64,000 bases of DNA from Bretschneidera sinensis (Eukaryota > Streptophyta > Magnoliopsida > Brassicales > Akaniaceae). The first letter of the stretch is position 1; the number at the start of each line of letters is the position of its first letter. A program made the translations under genes and the position numbers. Of the stretch, positions 1-12,376 are shown piece by piece. The notes under the pieces were generated by a model, which saw only the letters and a list, made by a program, of their open reading frames with translations, did no database searches and was not told the origin of the DNA. The stretch lies in contig CM043700.1 of the NCBI GenBank assembly GCA_023935145.1, forward strand, positions 28,280,501 through 28,344,500. Reading direction: 5' to 3'.

Positions 1-832
1 TCCTGAATTATATCTTTCTCCTCAATTTCATAATAAAAACATTGCCATATTGGTTGGCAGCACTAGACTAAGATTGAAATTAGCATTTTCATGTGCAACT
101 CAAATACTTGAGAAAAGACTTGCAGGAAGCATGACTAATTTAAAGGAACACCCACCCACTTTGGTGGATAAACTACTTGTTATAATAATTTCAAAAGTTC
201 AAACTGATCAATATCTCAATTTTCCATTTTATTAGTAGATATTATATTAACATAAAGCAGAGCCCAATTATAGGATCTGTATATAACCAACTGCAAACCT
301 AAAAGGCATTTGCAACAAAAAGAGAACCTAAGAAGTCATGAGAAATGGAAAAAGTAAAAACTAAAAGCACCTTAAAGCATAGAAAACAGTCTGCTAATAC
401 AATCATAAAAATTATTTGTATATTCTTTTTGATAAGTAATCATATCAAATACCATTAAAAGCAACTTTGCCATCTCATCCAGATGCTTCAAATAAAAAAC
501 AGTAGAGCAGTTCTCCATGCAGGATGTATCTGTTTGTGCTTTCAGGCAGTCTAAAAATAAGGCATCATAATGGCAGCATACAACCTCTCCATTACAATGG
601 ATAAACATCTATTGTTCCTACAATCTGGAAGATCCTTGAACATATTTTGTTTTAAATATATCCTAAAGTTGTGTATATATGAAATTCATGCACTCTACTT
701 CTTTATAGCTTTCCTGGTATGTTTGTTGAAGTCAATTTTTTTATCATTCAATATGTAACTTTAAGCAGGTACTCACTTAATAAGAGAATATTTTTTGGAT
801 GAAGATGACACAGTATTATTTGTGATTTTTAC
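1..832 (-). other. Intronic sequence of the PP2C/kinase gene, no exon recognised
   Basis: The exon 954-833 ends with a GT donor reading leftward. The next expected kinase exon (starting Trp-Ala-Leu-Gly) is not found on either strand before the window edge, so this is read as one long intron. The short open frames here do not resemble kinase sequence. Confidence 0.5.
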
Positions 833-3800
833 CAGTCAGCGGAGAGACCGTGGCCTTTTCCCTGGACTATTTCCGGGGCTAAAAAGTCTGCCATTCCACA
901 AAATGTAAACGTTCTCTCACCAGATAATTTCTTCCCAAATCTGAAGTCTACTAGCTACAACAGAAAAAGTAATAAAATAGTTAAGCATAACTGTGTACAA
1001 TTTTGCTTCATGGTACAAGAGGAAAAGACAATGTTAAGGTACAACTACATAACAGTAACCTGTATATCTACATTCTACAGACACAATGCTGCAAAAAACA
1101 AAGAAAACCACCAACCTGTAAATGCCCTGTTTTGTCCAACATTAAAACATCAGGAGACACACCTCTGTAGAGAACACCGCTCTGAAACCCAAATGAAAAA
1201 AAGAAACAGAAAGGAAAAACTATGATACATATAGTGATGCAGAACAGTAGAGGCAAATAACACAGTAAATAAAAAAAAACAGAACAATCCAAATCACATG
1301 GGAAGCCGCAACCAAATCACAACCCAATCACAAGGCAAACTCAATCTCAAAGTTTGATTCCAATAATAAAAGTTGTTTTCATTCATTTGTTAGCTAACTT
1401 CAAAATAGCATAGAAATGCCTTATATATAGACATCTTAGAAACCCTAGTTCTACTAAAATATAAAATTCATAAACTACCCCTAATATTATTCTAATTACA
1501 AAATTACCCCTATAAGCAAAATAATCCTTATTTCTTAAATTAAAACCCTAATTTTAATCTTCATTTTGTACTCCATCATAAAGCCACCCAACAAATTCAG
1601 AAATTGAAGAAAATATGAGGGAAGGACCTACTTTTAGAGATCATACCTCGTGTAAATCTTCTAAGGCAGTAACAACAGAGGCAGCAAAATACCGTGTAGA
1701 TAGTTCATCAAGTGGGGAGTGAAGTATTGAAGCTAAAGGGCAAGCAAGGCAAGTATTTAGCAGCATTCCAGCATGTGTTTGATCAGCACAAGTGCATAGA
1801 ATCCGTGGCACACAAACTGAAGGGCTTATGCTCTTCATCAGATTCTTCTCTGCTAAGACTTGTGCTTCTTTTCCCAACCTTTTGACCTTCTCCTTTGAAA
1901 ATCTTTTCAAGCTAAGCAAATTTTCTGATAACCAAACACATTCATTTTAAGAAGAAAATAAATCAGTATTTTACTACTCATTTACTCATAAAGAGAAAAA
2001 GACATACTCAGGCTACTTCACAATTTTGTATGTTAGATACTTAGATTCACCACTATTCTTGTTTTTGTTACAAATACGCCACCCAAGCAAAAAGACCTAC
2101 TTTCATAAACTAAAGCCGTGGAAGAAATCGAAAGAAATCATAATATTCATCAAGACCAACCTGGGTCTCTCAGAAATACAAGCCCAATCTCGCTGCAGTC
2201 AGTGGAATGTAAACATGTTCTCCATTCCTAGACAGAACATTCCATTAGAAGATAACAAAAGTTAATCTCTTTCCATTATAAGATTCTGCCAACATAAATA
2301 AGGCAGAACACAGCACCACTTACCAGATCAGAGAGGCTAACTTTAGCAAGAGTTGAGATATCAATACTTTTGACAGATTCTTTGGGAAAATCGGAGGAAG
2401 AAACCCTTGGCCTAAATGATGTCAATCAACAACATCAGGTATATGAAACATTTACAATTGAGATTAATAAAAATTCTAAAATAATAATGATTATTTTTTG
2501 TCAATCAGAGAGCTCCGAATATTAATCAGGAAAATCAACATGGAAGATTGATAAACATGACTCTAAATGAGATTATATCATACTTTTGATCATCCTGTGA
2601 AAGCTTTGTCAAAGGGCCAACAACTGAATCAAACTTCTCCTTTGTTAAAACAGCACACACAACATCACCCACTGCAACTGCACTTAAAGAACCTAAAGTT
2701 TCACCCAGAAGTGCCCATTCACCAAAATAGCTTCCTTCTCCCTTTTCCACAGAGAGCTCTGTACTGCTCTGTAAATTATCATCCTCTTTGAGGTTGTCGG
2801 ACTTGAGGCTGCAAACATTCGGATTCCCTAATAAGTCTGCATCAAAAGCAATTATCACTTGTCCCTTCTGGATAACGTACAATGCAGAGAGCCTTTCATT
2901 CTGCAAATACATAATGTAGAAATATAAGAACAAAAATTACAAAGTAAAAAATATGTTCTTTAAGAGAGCAAGTTTACCCTATCAACTATTGTCTGCCCAT
3001 TGGAGAAGGAAACTTCGGAAAGAGAATCTGCAACGTGACTTAGCTGTAAGATTGTCAGCCTTGAAAGAAGATCCACTGACCGAAGTAGCCTTAAGGATGA
3101 CAAATTAGAAAACTCTGACAGCAGAATTCCTCGAAAATCTTCTCTCCTTAAAGCCCATAAAGTTCCGCCTGTCACAGCACGCACAGAGGCCTGAAGTGGC
3201 TTGTTATACCTGAAGTGTCATATTGCAGAGAAAATGATAGAAAAGAATTATGTGCCCACATTTATGTCAACAAACAGACTAGGAATTGCCAAAATCAAAT
3301 CAAGTTGACTTATATGTCATGGAAATGCTACACGTTTCAAGGGAACAAAATTACCCTGGTCACAAGAGAGGTGAGAATATATCAGAAGAGTTGCACTTTG
3401 AAAGTTTTAGAAATCCAACGTCAACCATTTAAATACCTTTCAGTTTGCATGCCAATTAAAATGAGGAAAACATTTCACCAGTTTTTGGAATCTAAAGTGA
3501 AGAATCATTTTTATGTCTCAGCCAAACTATCTTTTTATTTGGTATGACCGAGTAGAACCATAGAAAATGAAGAAGAAAAGAACCCACATTAGAGCCAGCT
3601 CGCCAAAGGACGATAACTTCTCAGCTGTATAGCGCTGCAAGACCCTAGGCACCTCTCCATTCGTTTCTTCCTGCCATGAGTGTCCAATCAAGAACCATAT
3701 GTCAGACATCATACTACAAATCTCAGTAGTAGAATGACACTCCAAGAAGTACAAATAAAGGAATCAGAGCGTGTCGACCTCTGATAACTACAAAAGTTGT

Positions 3801-6776
3801 ATAATCTATTTGTTCAAGAAAACAAGCCTGAAGATACATAAAGGAATCCGTCATCCTAGCAAAGATTGATAGAATATAGTGAAGCAACGTAAAATAAACA
3901 AACCTGGGTTGCCAATACCTCAAATTCCCCACTGCCGACTACATAAAAGCAGTCACCATTACCACCCTGCAAAATATAATAATAATTCACTTCTGTGTCT
4001 TTAACTCCAAAAATATATCCAGAATGGTATCTAAGAAATAATGTTACTTCACTTCTTGCATGCGAAATCCATAAGAAGTTCATGCCATATATCAGATTCA
4101 TGAACAAAACCCTAAATTTTATATCACCACTAACTGCCCCATGTACATTTGAATGTGAAGGGAGAAAATAAGTCCGAAAGAGACATTGTGCACTCTGCAC
4201 ATCAAGATTCATTGAGCATAGGGTTACTATTACAAAAACTGCTTCATGCATAACTCATGTTCCTACCAGCAGCATTAATGTTAGACGTCAGATAAAGCAT
4301 TAATACTGTTTGAGGATTATTATAAACTATAATATTAAAGCTTACACATTAGTTTGCAACAATATTTTTCCAGACAGTAAGAGTAATAGTACTATACTAA
4401 AATTTCCACTTTATTCCATATATCTATCTCAAGATGTCAGTGAATTTCAGCTTCTAATCTCTCATTAATACATATACAGATAACATCAAAATCATAACAG
4501 CAAAACTCTATTTAAGTAAGAAAAATCTAAAAGAAAAATAAATAACCTGTTTAACAACAACATCCCCTGGCTGGACTTCAACTCTTTGCATGCAATCCAA
4601 CAAAACATGACACTGCGAGTCAGTAAGTTTTCTGAAGAGGAAATGGTCATGCAATGCATACTGAATGTGTGCCTGTAGAACATGAACTTGCAACAACTTA
4701 GCATCCATACGTGTTTCAGGTAAGAATTCATTACTGTGAATATTTTGTGCAACATTTCTCCAATAGAAATCTATGCTGCATACAAAGTAAAAAATATAAG
4801 ATAAAAAGATTACTTCTTCTTCCCAAGTTTTCCTGTGGGCTGAAGACAGAGGAACCCAAAGATGTCCGTTCTCTAGTGAACTCTCAATGGCACGAATTCG
4901 TGCCCGTGATAAATCATGCCTAGCACGATGGTTCCTAGAGTTCCAGCTGAAGGTTGAAGGAGATTCTGATCCTGTCACCTCAACAACTTGTGGAATCGGG
5001 GGTCGCAAAACAGCACCAGGAGTTGTCAACTGGCTAACAGCAGTCTGACAAAAAACAATATTACTTCACTGACCAGCCACCAGGATACATAAGAAGCATG
5101 CAAAGATGATATTTCTTTAGAAAATCAATTAAAAAATTACAAATAAGAAGCTCTCTTACATCAGTGAGCCCATCAATATGCACAACTATCACAGTGATAT
5201 CATCTGTACGAGTTTCATACTGCAGCCACCGCCTATAAGATTCAGCAACTATTGCAGCACAAGCATCACAAGGATCTTTGTATTTTAATACCTGGAAATA
5301 CAGAAGCAAAAACAAATGAGACTGTACCGGAACAAAAGATAATATTCCAGCACGCATTCTTTCTGATATTCAGTGTGCCTCATCAACTCTCAAGTTCATG
5401 ACTCAATTTTCTCAATTTCAATAAAAACACTTCATGAATTCGAAACTCCAACAATGGGGGCTCCCAGATACTGAAATTGGCATCTTGGTTTGACAGAAGA
5501 TTAAAAGATCATACTTATGTAGGTAAGACAGATTTTATTAATGCATCCAACATGACTGTATAACTAACAAGAACCATGACAAACAGCAGAGCAGCAACAC
5601 ACAAGCAAACCTCAGCCTGGCTTATGGCAAATCAACCTTCAGCTCTAACTAACAAGCTCACAGCGAAGTGAAGGTCTACTCTTCACATAATTCAAATATC
5701 TTCATTGAAACAAGAGATCTAACAGGATACCTTACCATGTCAACCACAGTTTGGCTAGAGAGGAACTCGAACACCCCATCACTAGCAAGCACAAAAAAAG
5801 GATGGTCCGGCGTGAGCTCCAAAACAACAATCTCTGGATTAGCAACAACTCCAATAGTCTCAGCAATGGAATCACCCATACTCCTCGTAAAAGCTGTGCC
5901 TGGATACATCCCATTGGGCACCCAAAGCCTAGGAGGATCACCGTCATCAGCCTCCTCAGTGCCCCAACACTGCACATCAGGATTCTTCAACCCCTCAATC
6001 TGATCCAATGTAAGCACTCTAGCTCCACAAAGTTTAACCCGTTCAAGCTCATCCTCTCGAAAAGGAGTCTGATCAATAGATAAATCTACAGCCACAATAT
6101 CCTTCCCTCTCCTCTCAGCTATAACCGCCCTAGAATCACCGGAATTCGCTACGTATATCGTTCTGCCCCTAACCAAAATCGTAACTGCAGTTGTTCCACT
6201 CATGCTATCATCCAAAGTATCAGCGTGTAACTGCGAATTTGTCGTTAAGAAGGCAGCGTGGCAGGCATCGGCAACATCCACATGCAACCTACCACTCCTA
6301 AGCAGATTCTCACACAATTTTCTCTTAACAAACTGTGAGCACTGAGCACCAAACTCTCCATGCCCATCAAAGACCCCAAAGAAATGGTCATCTGGGTTAG
6401 TCCCAAACGGTGTGTGGATGCAGAAACTGTCTTGATTGGCCTTATCTAGAGCATCTGGGTAGTACCCTCTTTGAGACAAATAAGAGTATCGCAATTCATA
6501 GTTGTTGGATGGTACCTTCACGGTTCTCGACCCGTCTGGAGGAAGAAATTGAGCAGAAACCCTAGAGAGTCTAGTGATGCCCAATTCAGGGTCTCTTTGG
6601 TTTAATTGGTCGATTTGGTCTCTGATTTCGGTTTCCGGTCCATCTGATGATGCAGTAGAGAACACAGCTATCTCTGTCGCTGATGTTCTTGTCACATTTT
6701 GTTGTGGTTCTCTGATTCTTGCTTCTCTTGTTGCACAAATCTCGCCGATACAAGCTCTCGAGTAGACACAACCCAT
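833..6776 (-). CDS. PP2C / cyclic-nucleotide-binding / kinase-like fusion protein (partial, 3' end outside window)
   Basis: Exons in transcription order: 6776-5736, 5291-5160, 5044-4814, 4672-4547, 3966-3904, 3670-3588, 3209-2978, 2900-2584, 2411-2324, 2227-2161, 1924-1647, 1181-1116, 954-833. All join in frame with GT-AG borders, giving about 948 residues. The N-terminus MGC is a possible myristoylation/palmitoylation site. Residues ~100-390 are a PP2C phosphatase with FGVFDGHGEFG, SGTTAVTI, NSGDSRAV and LASDGVFEF. Residues ~500-740 hold two cyclic-nucleotide-binding modules (GDCFYVVGSGEFEV; FGELALM; YFGEWALLGE). From ~790 a kinase-like domain follows. It reads YRGVSPDV where HRDLKPEN is usual and DFRFG where DFG is usual, but keeps APEIV. 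This architecture matches the plant proteins annotated as 'PP2C and cyclic nucleotide-binding/kinase domain-containing' (one gene in Arabidopsis; reported in rice as a PKG). About 145 C-terminal residues should lie left of position 1. Opposing kinase and phosphatase activity under cGMP is family knowledge, not shown here. Confidence 0.93.
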
Positions 6777-8022
6777 CACTGAAAACGATCAATGGAGACA
6801 ACCCCAGATCGTGAAATAGCGAGAAAAATCATGTAGGATCGATTTTTGTGACTATGAAGGGTAACAAAGACTGAACTCGAATCAGTGTCCTCTGCTTCTA
6901 GATAACAATCCCCAATTCTCAAGAATTCAAATTTCTTAAGTGTTATCCCGGGAAAGTTTGACACGCGCTACCACGCAGTAAATCGCGGGTTCAGTGGAAA
7001 ATGATGGAATTAGACAAATCCCAGGAAAACCCACGGTCTTTGCAGTAAGAAAAATTCAGAAGGAAAATTGTACTGTAACTGAAATTAATAAGTTTTGCAC
7101 CAAAGCAATTTTTGAATGTCTAGTTCTCGATCTACTGTTGTCAAGTCAAGAACCGTTACAACAAAATAAATAAAGAAAGAAAGACATTAAAAAATTTGCA
7201 CTCCACATTAAACTACTAAAAAGGACGGAGCCAATGAGAGAGAGAGTACGTGTTTATTTGGGGATCTCTTAATCCTGAAAAGGAGCAAAACAAAAGGAAA
7301 AACAGAGGACTCTCTCACTCGATTACTCGAAAATGCACCCCGATTGCGGCGTATTTTAAATGTTTGTGGTTATGATATACCGGGTGCGTAAAGCGGATAA
7401 CAGAGATCATCATTCGTACTAGCCAGTAGGATTGGATGTGATATGTAGCGGTGTTATACACTAACCGCCTAAGGTAGCAGAAAGGGACACGCTGTTCTAT
7501 TGTGGATTATGGATAGACGTTTTCAGCGCATGTGTACAAGATCAGAACCTCAGCTTTTGATGTTCCCTTGAATCCACTCATTGCTCACTTAATTTAATGA
7601 GTTTCATAAAGCGAGTAGACAAATTTTAAGTTTTGTGATTTCATGAAATATATTTGTTTTTTATTTAATACTTTTTATTTTTATCATACATTAAAGTATT
7701 TATTAAATTATTTTAATAAAAATTTCAGTTAAATTATAATCGATTCACAAGGCCGTCTCAATTGAAGGTCAAAAAACAATTTTGATAATATTATCTTAAA
7801 GTTGTCTTTGCATATTACAAATTGGAGAGTTATGATTTTTGAACTTGAAAAAATAAATATAAAAGAGTTTTAATTTAACACAAATTTAATCAGAATGACA
7901 TATTGGATACTCTCATATAATGCAAAGTACAAATTAACTGAATTTAAAACGTAAAGGATATTGAAACAAGAAGCAAAATGAAAAGATATTTTGTGATAAT
8001 AACACTTTCATAAATTTTGATA
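6777..8022. other. 5' flank of the PP2C/kinase gene and AT-rich spacer
   Basis: Just right of the ATG (6776) lies moderately GC-rich sequence that probably holds the 5' UTR and promoter, since the gene reads leftward. A TATA element cannot be placed with confidence. From about 7600 the sequence becomes very AT-rich. No open frame or family match was seen. Confidence 0.4.
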
Positions 8023-8030
8023 ATTATAAC

Positions 8031-9092
8031 CAGGGGCGAAGTCAAAAATTTAAATTTGAGGGGGATAAATAATAATACATTATTTATTATGACAGAATAT
8101 GCAAAGAATATAATAAATTTAAGTTTCAAAGAGTGATTTTTCTCAAAACCAAATAACGATATTTTTAATTAAAATCGGTTGCAACTTAAAAAAAAGTACC
8201 AAAACTTATCTCTTTTAATTAATATTATATATATAACCCGCATGTAAGTCTACTATACTACTATATGACCCATATATAGTGAGAAACATTCTGCACATTT
8301 GTGAGAATAAAACTTGAAATTTTGTGAACTCAAAGCACCATCTTTTAACTTTTACTACTTAATGAAGGTTTTATTGGTATCGAAGTAAAGAAGTTTGTTG
8401 GCATCTTTAATAATTGACCTTAGATCTCAACATGAATGCAATAAATAGGTATAAATTATATTCGGATCTTAAATCTAAAAGCAATAAATATTTAAGAAGA
8501 TATAACTTAGTTATATAGATTTACAATATCTTAACATATCAAATGAGTAATAAGGTATTGTAATGTTTATTTTCTTTAATCATTCGCAAGAGTTTGTGAC
8601 AGGTCTAAAATTTTAATATAAGGTTAATCTAATTAGGGAATTAAAAAATAAAATCTAACATAAAAATTTACACAATTAAGCCTAAAAGAATATTATTTAG
8701 TTATATGACATGCTTTTATATAATATGTTTCTCTTAACAAAGTATAACATGTTAAAATATTATACTTATCATTGCCTTATATTAAATTATAAAATAAAGT
8801 TAAAAAATTAAGAAAAAAAATTAGCCCAAACATAATGCTCTATTGTTTTCAAGAAGTTTCTAACTTTTATAAGAAAGTAATCAATTAAAGAATTTTTTTA
8901 ATAGTATCAATTAAAAAACTTGAAAAACTTAAAATATAAATGAATAAGAAAGCTTCAACTTAAAATGCGATTATTAATTGGGGGGCCATTATTGTAAAAA
9001 AATTTCGTAGACATAAATTTTTATATATACCTAATGAAGATTTGAGAAGTTTTTGAGAGGACATGGACACTTTTAACATGGATTCGCTCCTA
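8031..9092. mobile_element. Non-autonomous hAT-like DNA transposon with 8-bp target site duplication
   Basis: The left end reads CAGGGGCGAAGTC and the right end, reverse-complemented, reads TAGGAGCGAATCC: short imperfect terminal inverted repeats of the CAGGGGCGG type common among plant hAT elements. ATTATAAC flanks the element exactly on both sides (8023-8030 and 9093-9100), the 8-bp duplication length expected of hAT transposases. The 1062-bp interior is AT-rich with many stops and no transposase frame, so it would need a transposase in trans. Ends and duplication are seen directly; family assignment is inference. Confidence 0.75.
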
Positions 9093-9100
9093 ATTATAAC

Positions 9101-11330
9101 TTGAGATAATTTTGATATATTTTACATGTTAAAATTAACGACGATAATTCAAATCAAATTTGAAATGTTGCAAGGTAAATAACACCTATTTTATAAATTG
9201 CTGTTAACGATGAAAAAGGAGTGGTAAAATATTTAATTAGATTTCTTCTTTTTGAAAGAAAAAAAAAGGACTTGCCTTTTATGTGATATACAAAAGTCCG
9301 GTTAAGGCACGGAAATGATGCCCTGAATCTTCTATTCAATCATTCTTCTTTCCTTTAAGAGTTTAGGCAACTAGGACTGCTTTCAATGTTGGTAAGCCCA
9401 CCAAAACATAAAATAGAAAAGGCCGCAAGAGATTGAGAACGCTGCCCACGTTCACCCATTATCACATAAAACTTTTTTTAGTGGTTTCCTTCTTATCTCC
9501 TGTCCTAAACCGAGAAATTTTACTTTACGTAAAATATTATTTTTATATTAAATAATTTTTTTATTAATAATTAATATTATTAATAAAATTATTCAATAAT
9601 TATCAATAAAATTTTCTCTCAATGTAAATTTGTTACTGACAATTTTTCTCTTTTGGGTAAAGTAATTATGAATTTTACTTTCTACACGTCAAGGATTGGA
9701 CTTCATTTGTCCCAGAGCAACAAATTTTCCAAGAGACAATAGAGAGTTGACAATAACGTAATCTTAATTTCCAATTCGCTCACAAGATCTAGAAAAAAGG
9801 GGCTTTAAAACTAGGGAACAGTTTTTTCTATTAAATGTTCGTCTAAAATCTTGTCACCTAACCTCATCGAATAGATAGATATTTAATTTTTAAAAAATTA
9901 AATTTTAATCAATTTTACCTATGCAATTTAGCAAGTTCACATCAGCTTTTGAGACAAAACCCATATCTAACAACACTACTTTATTCCACCGCCCGTCAGC
10001 TCACCATGGCATGTCTTTACTCCTTTATTCTTTTGTTTTGTTAACTTGGACCCTTTTGGAAGGAAGAACCTACCTCTAGTGTATATATATATAACATTGC
10101 ACCAGGGTCCCCGTTCTTTCTTACTTTTTCTTTCTTTGTTTTTCTCAGTCGGCTCACCATGGCATGTCTTTAGCCCTTTATCCTTTTGTTTTGTTAACTT
10201 GGACCCTTATATAACATTGCACCAGGGTCTCCTTTCTTCCTTGCTTTTTCTTCTATGTTTTTCTTTTCAAGTCAAATCCCCCTTTCGCCTTTTATTTTTA
10301 TAATCTTTTTGTTTCTTAAGAGAAAAATTAATAGTTAGTTGGTTTATTAATTATCTCAAAAGTTTAAGTTTATAGAAAAAAAAACTCAATTATATTTTAA
10401 TACTTTAACTCACCATCTCACGTGCAAATCAATTGAAATATTAAAAGTTTTGCACGTAAAACTCAAATGTTGAAAGGCAAAGAACTCGATGAAATACTAA
10501 GACTCGAAACCATGATATAGAGCTCTAATATTGATATCAAAGTAAAATGCAGTGGAATTATTCTTACCTCTTTTATTCGACATTTTATAACGATTTGAGT
10601 TTCTCCTTGATTCAATCTTGCCAAGCCTCGCCAATGGTCATGTGTGTGATCACAATCACGGAAAAGCACATTATTATCATAGCTGAAGAACTTTACTCTT
10701 ATTCTCGAAGAAAATATATGGATTTTTTCTCTTTAAAATTGTTGTTTCTCTCTTTAACCATATGACATTTTTTGTATCTTTCATATGTGTTTTTTCGACA
10801 ACAGGTTATCTTATAACAGTTGGTTTCTTTTCCAACTAATAAGCTGTCTTTTGGTTCAAAATGAGAACTAACCATTCCCTTCAATTTGTATATATGTGAT
10901 TAGTTTGTTTGGCAGGTCAAATTAACTATCATGAGCATTAGATCCGATTGATAATTTTTATAGATACCATATCTAATACGAATGTTAAAATTATAAATAA
11001 AAAAAACATTATAACGATCAAATCAATTTAAAATATAATGGTTAAAGATATTTTTTCATTGTATTGATTTTTATTTGACTAATAACAAACCTCAAGTACG
11101 CAAAATTAACTTTTTTAAATTTTAGTACTGAAATTAAATAAGATCAAATCTTATACTTTTGTGTATTTTCCCTTCCTTTTATTGTTTGCTATCGTAATTA
11201 CTATGATACTAGGGCATTCCAGCCTGAAATGATTGACAAATGCACGCAATGACAAAGAAAAAGGCAAAAGTGAATAAAGTTGGGGTGTCTTGGCAAATGA
11301 CAACGACTAGACGAGAGGTGAGAGAAACCA
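9101..11330. other. AT-rich intergenic region
   Basis: No gene was recognised. It contains one tandem duplication (9995-10270, listed separately). The remainder is low-complexity AT-rich sequence with only short chance frames. Confidence 0.5.
9995..10270. repeat. Two-copy tandem duplication
   Basis: A block starting GTCAGCTCACCATGGCATG (9995-10147) recurs immediately as GTCGGCTCACCATGGCATG (10148-about 10270). Both continue through CTTTTGTTTTGTTAACTTGG and ATATAACATTGCACCAGGGT. The second copy lacks about 35 bp after the Leu-Gly-Pro-like stretch, including a TATATATA run. It looks like a local duplication with later deletion; there is no coding evidence. Confidence 0.8.
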
Positions 11331-12053
11331 AATCTTTTAAATTAAATTACATCGAATTATTTTTAAATTTATTGAAATAATATTAATATATTAAATTTTT
11401 TTAAAATTTATTATTCACTTTAAAATATCAATTTTTACTATTAAACAGTCTCAAAATAAATTTTTTTAAAAAATCAAAATTTTAATCTAATATTATTTTT
11501 TATGATGACCAAAATATCCTTAGTGTTAAAATATATCTAAGTGATTATGATAAGTTTAATAATTCTATTTATCAATTGTTTATCTTAAAATTGTTTATAA
11601 CATAAATTTTTAGGTTATTTGAATTCATAATTTTCTTAAAAAAATAAAAAACCTACAGTATCATTTTAATTTTTAAAATAAAAAATTTGTCTTTGATTTT
11701 TTTTTACGATCTTTGATCTTCATTTATTTGAGATGCTAGGCTATTTAATTTTATAAAAAACATATCAACAAACTTTTCATTTAAAATATTTAATTTTCCT
11801 TTATAATGGTCTATAATTTTCATTTATTGAAGATACTATACGCAATGATATCATAATATTTTTTAAAATATAAAATGTATGAATTTATTTTTTTATACCA
11901 TATAATAGAATGTAAATCTATTTAAAATAAACTTTTAACAACATTTGAAAAAGAATGATGATAATTTTCTTTTTTAAAAAAGCCTTAAAAAATTTCTTGT
12001 TAAATATGTTTTGTCCCTAATTCTTTTATTTTAAAAAAAAAGATTTATGATAC

Positions 12054-12322
12054 TGTAATACACGTAATTGTAAAGTAAAGGTAAAGAAGTAATTTAATAA
12101 ATATAACATGAAATTAAAATAATATATATATATATATATATACGAGAAGGATTTAGTATTGAATAAAATAATTCTTTTGAAAAAAAAAATTGGACGTGTG
12201 GGGCCGTAGTTACAAAGAAGAAAAAAAAATTTGGGTGCGTCCAACTTAAAGAGAAAGAGAAAAAAAAAAATATGGCAGCAGGTGACAACTTTCGTGACCA
12301 AATTCAAGGGAGAAAGAAGGCT

Positions 12323-12376
<54 letters not shown>

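Noticed and set aside
372..608. 78-codon minus-strand open frame at the left edge, in the right direction to be a kinase exon
   Set aside because: It has no kinase motifs and lacks the expected start after the exon 954-833; it reads like intron.
5751..6083. Plus-strand frames over the PP2C exon
   Set aside because: They are shadows of the conserved minus-strand PP2C coding sequence.
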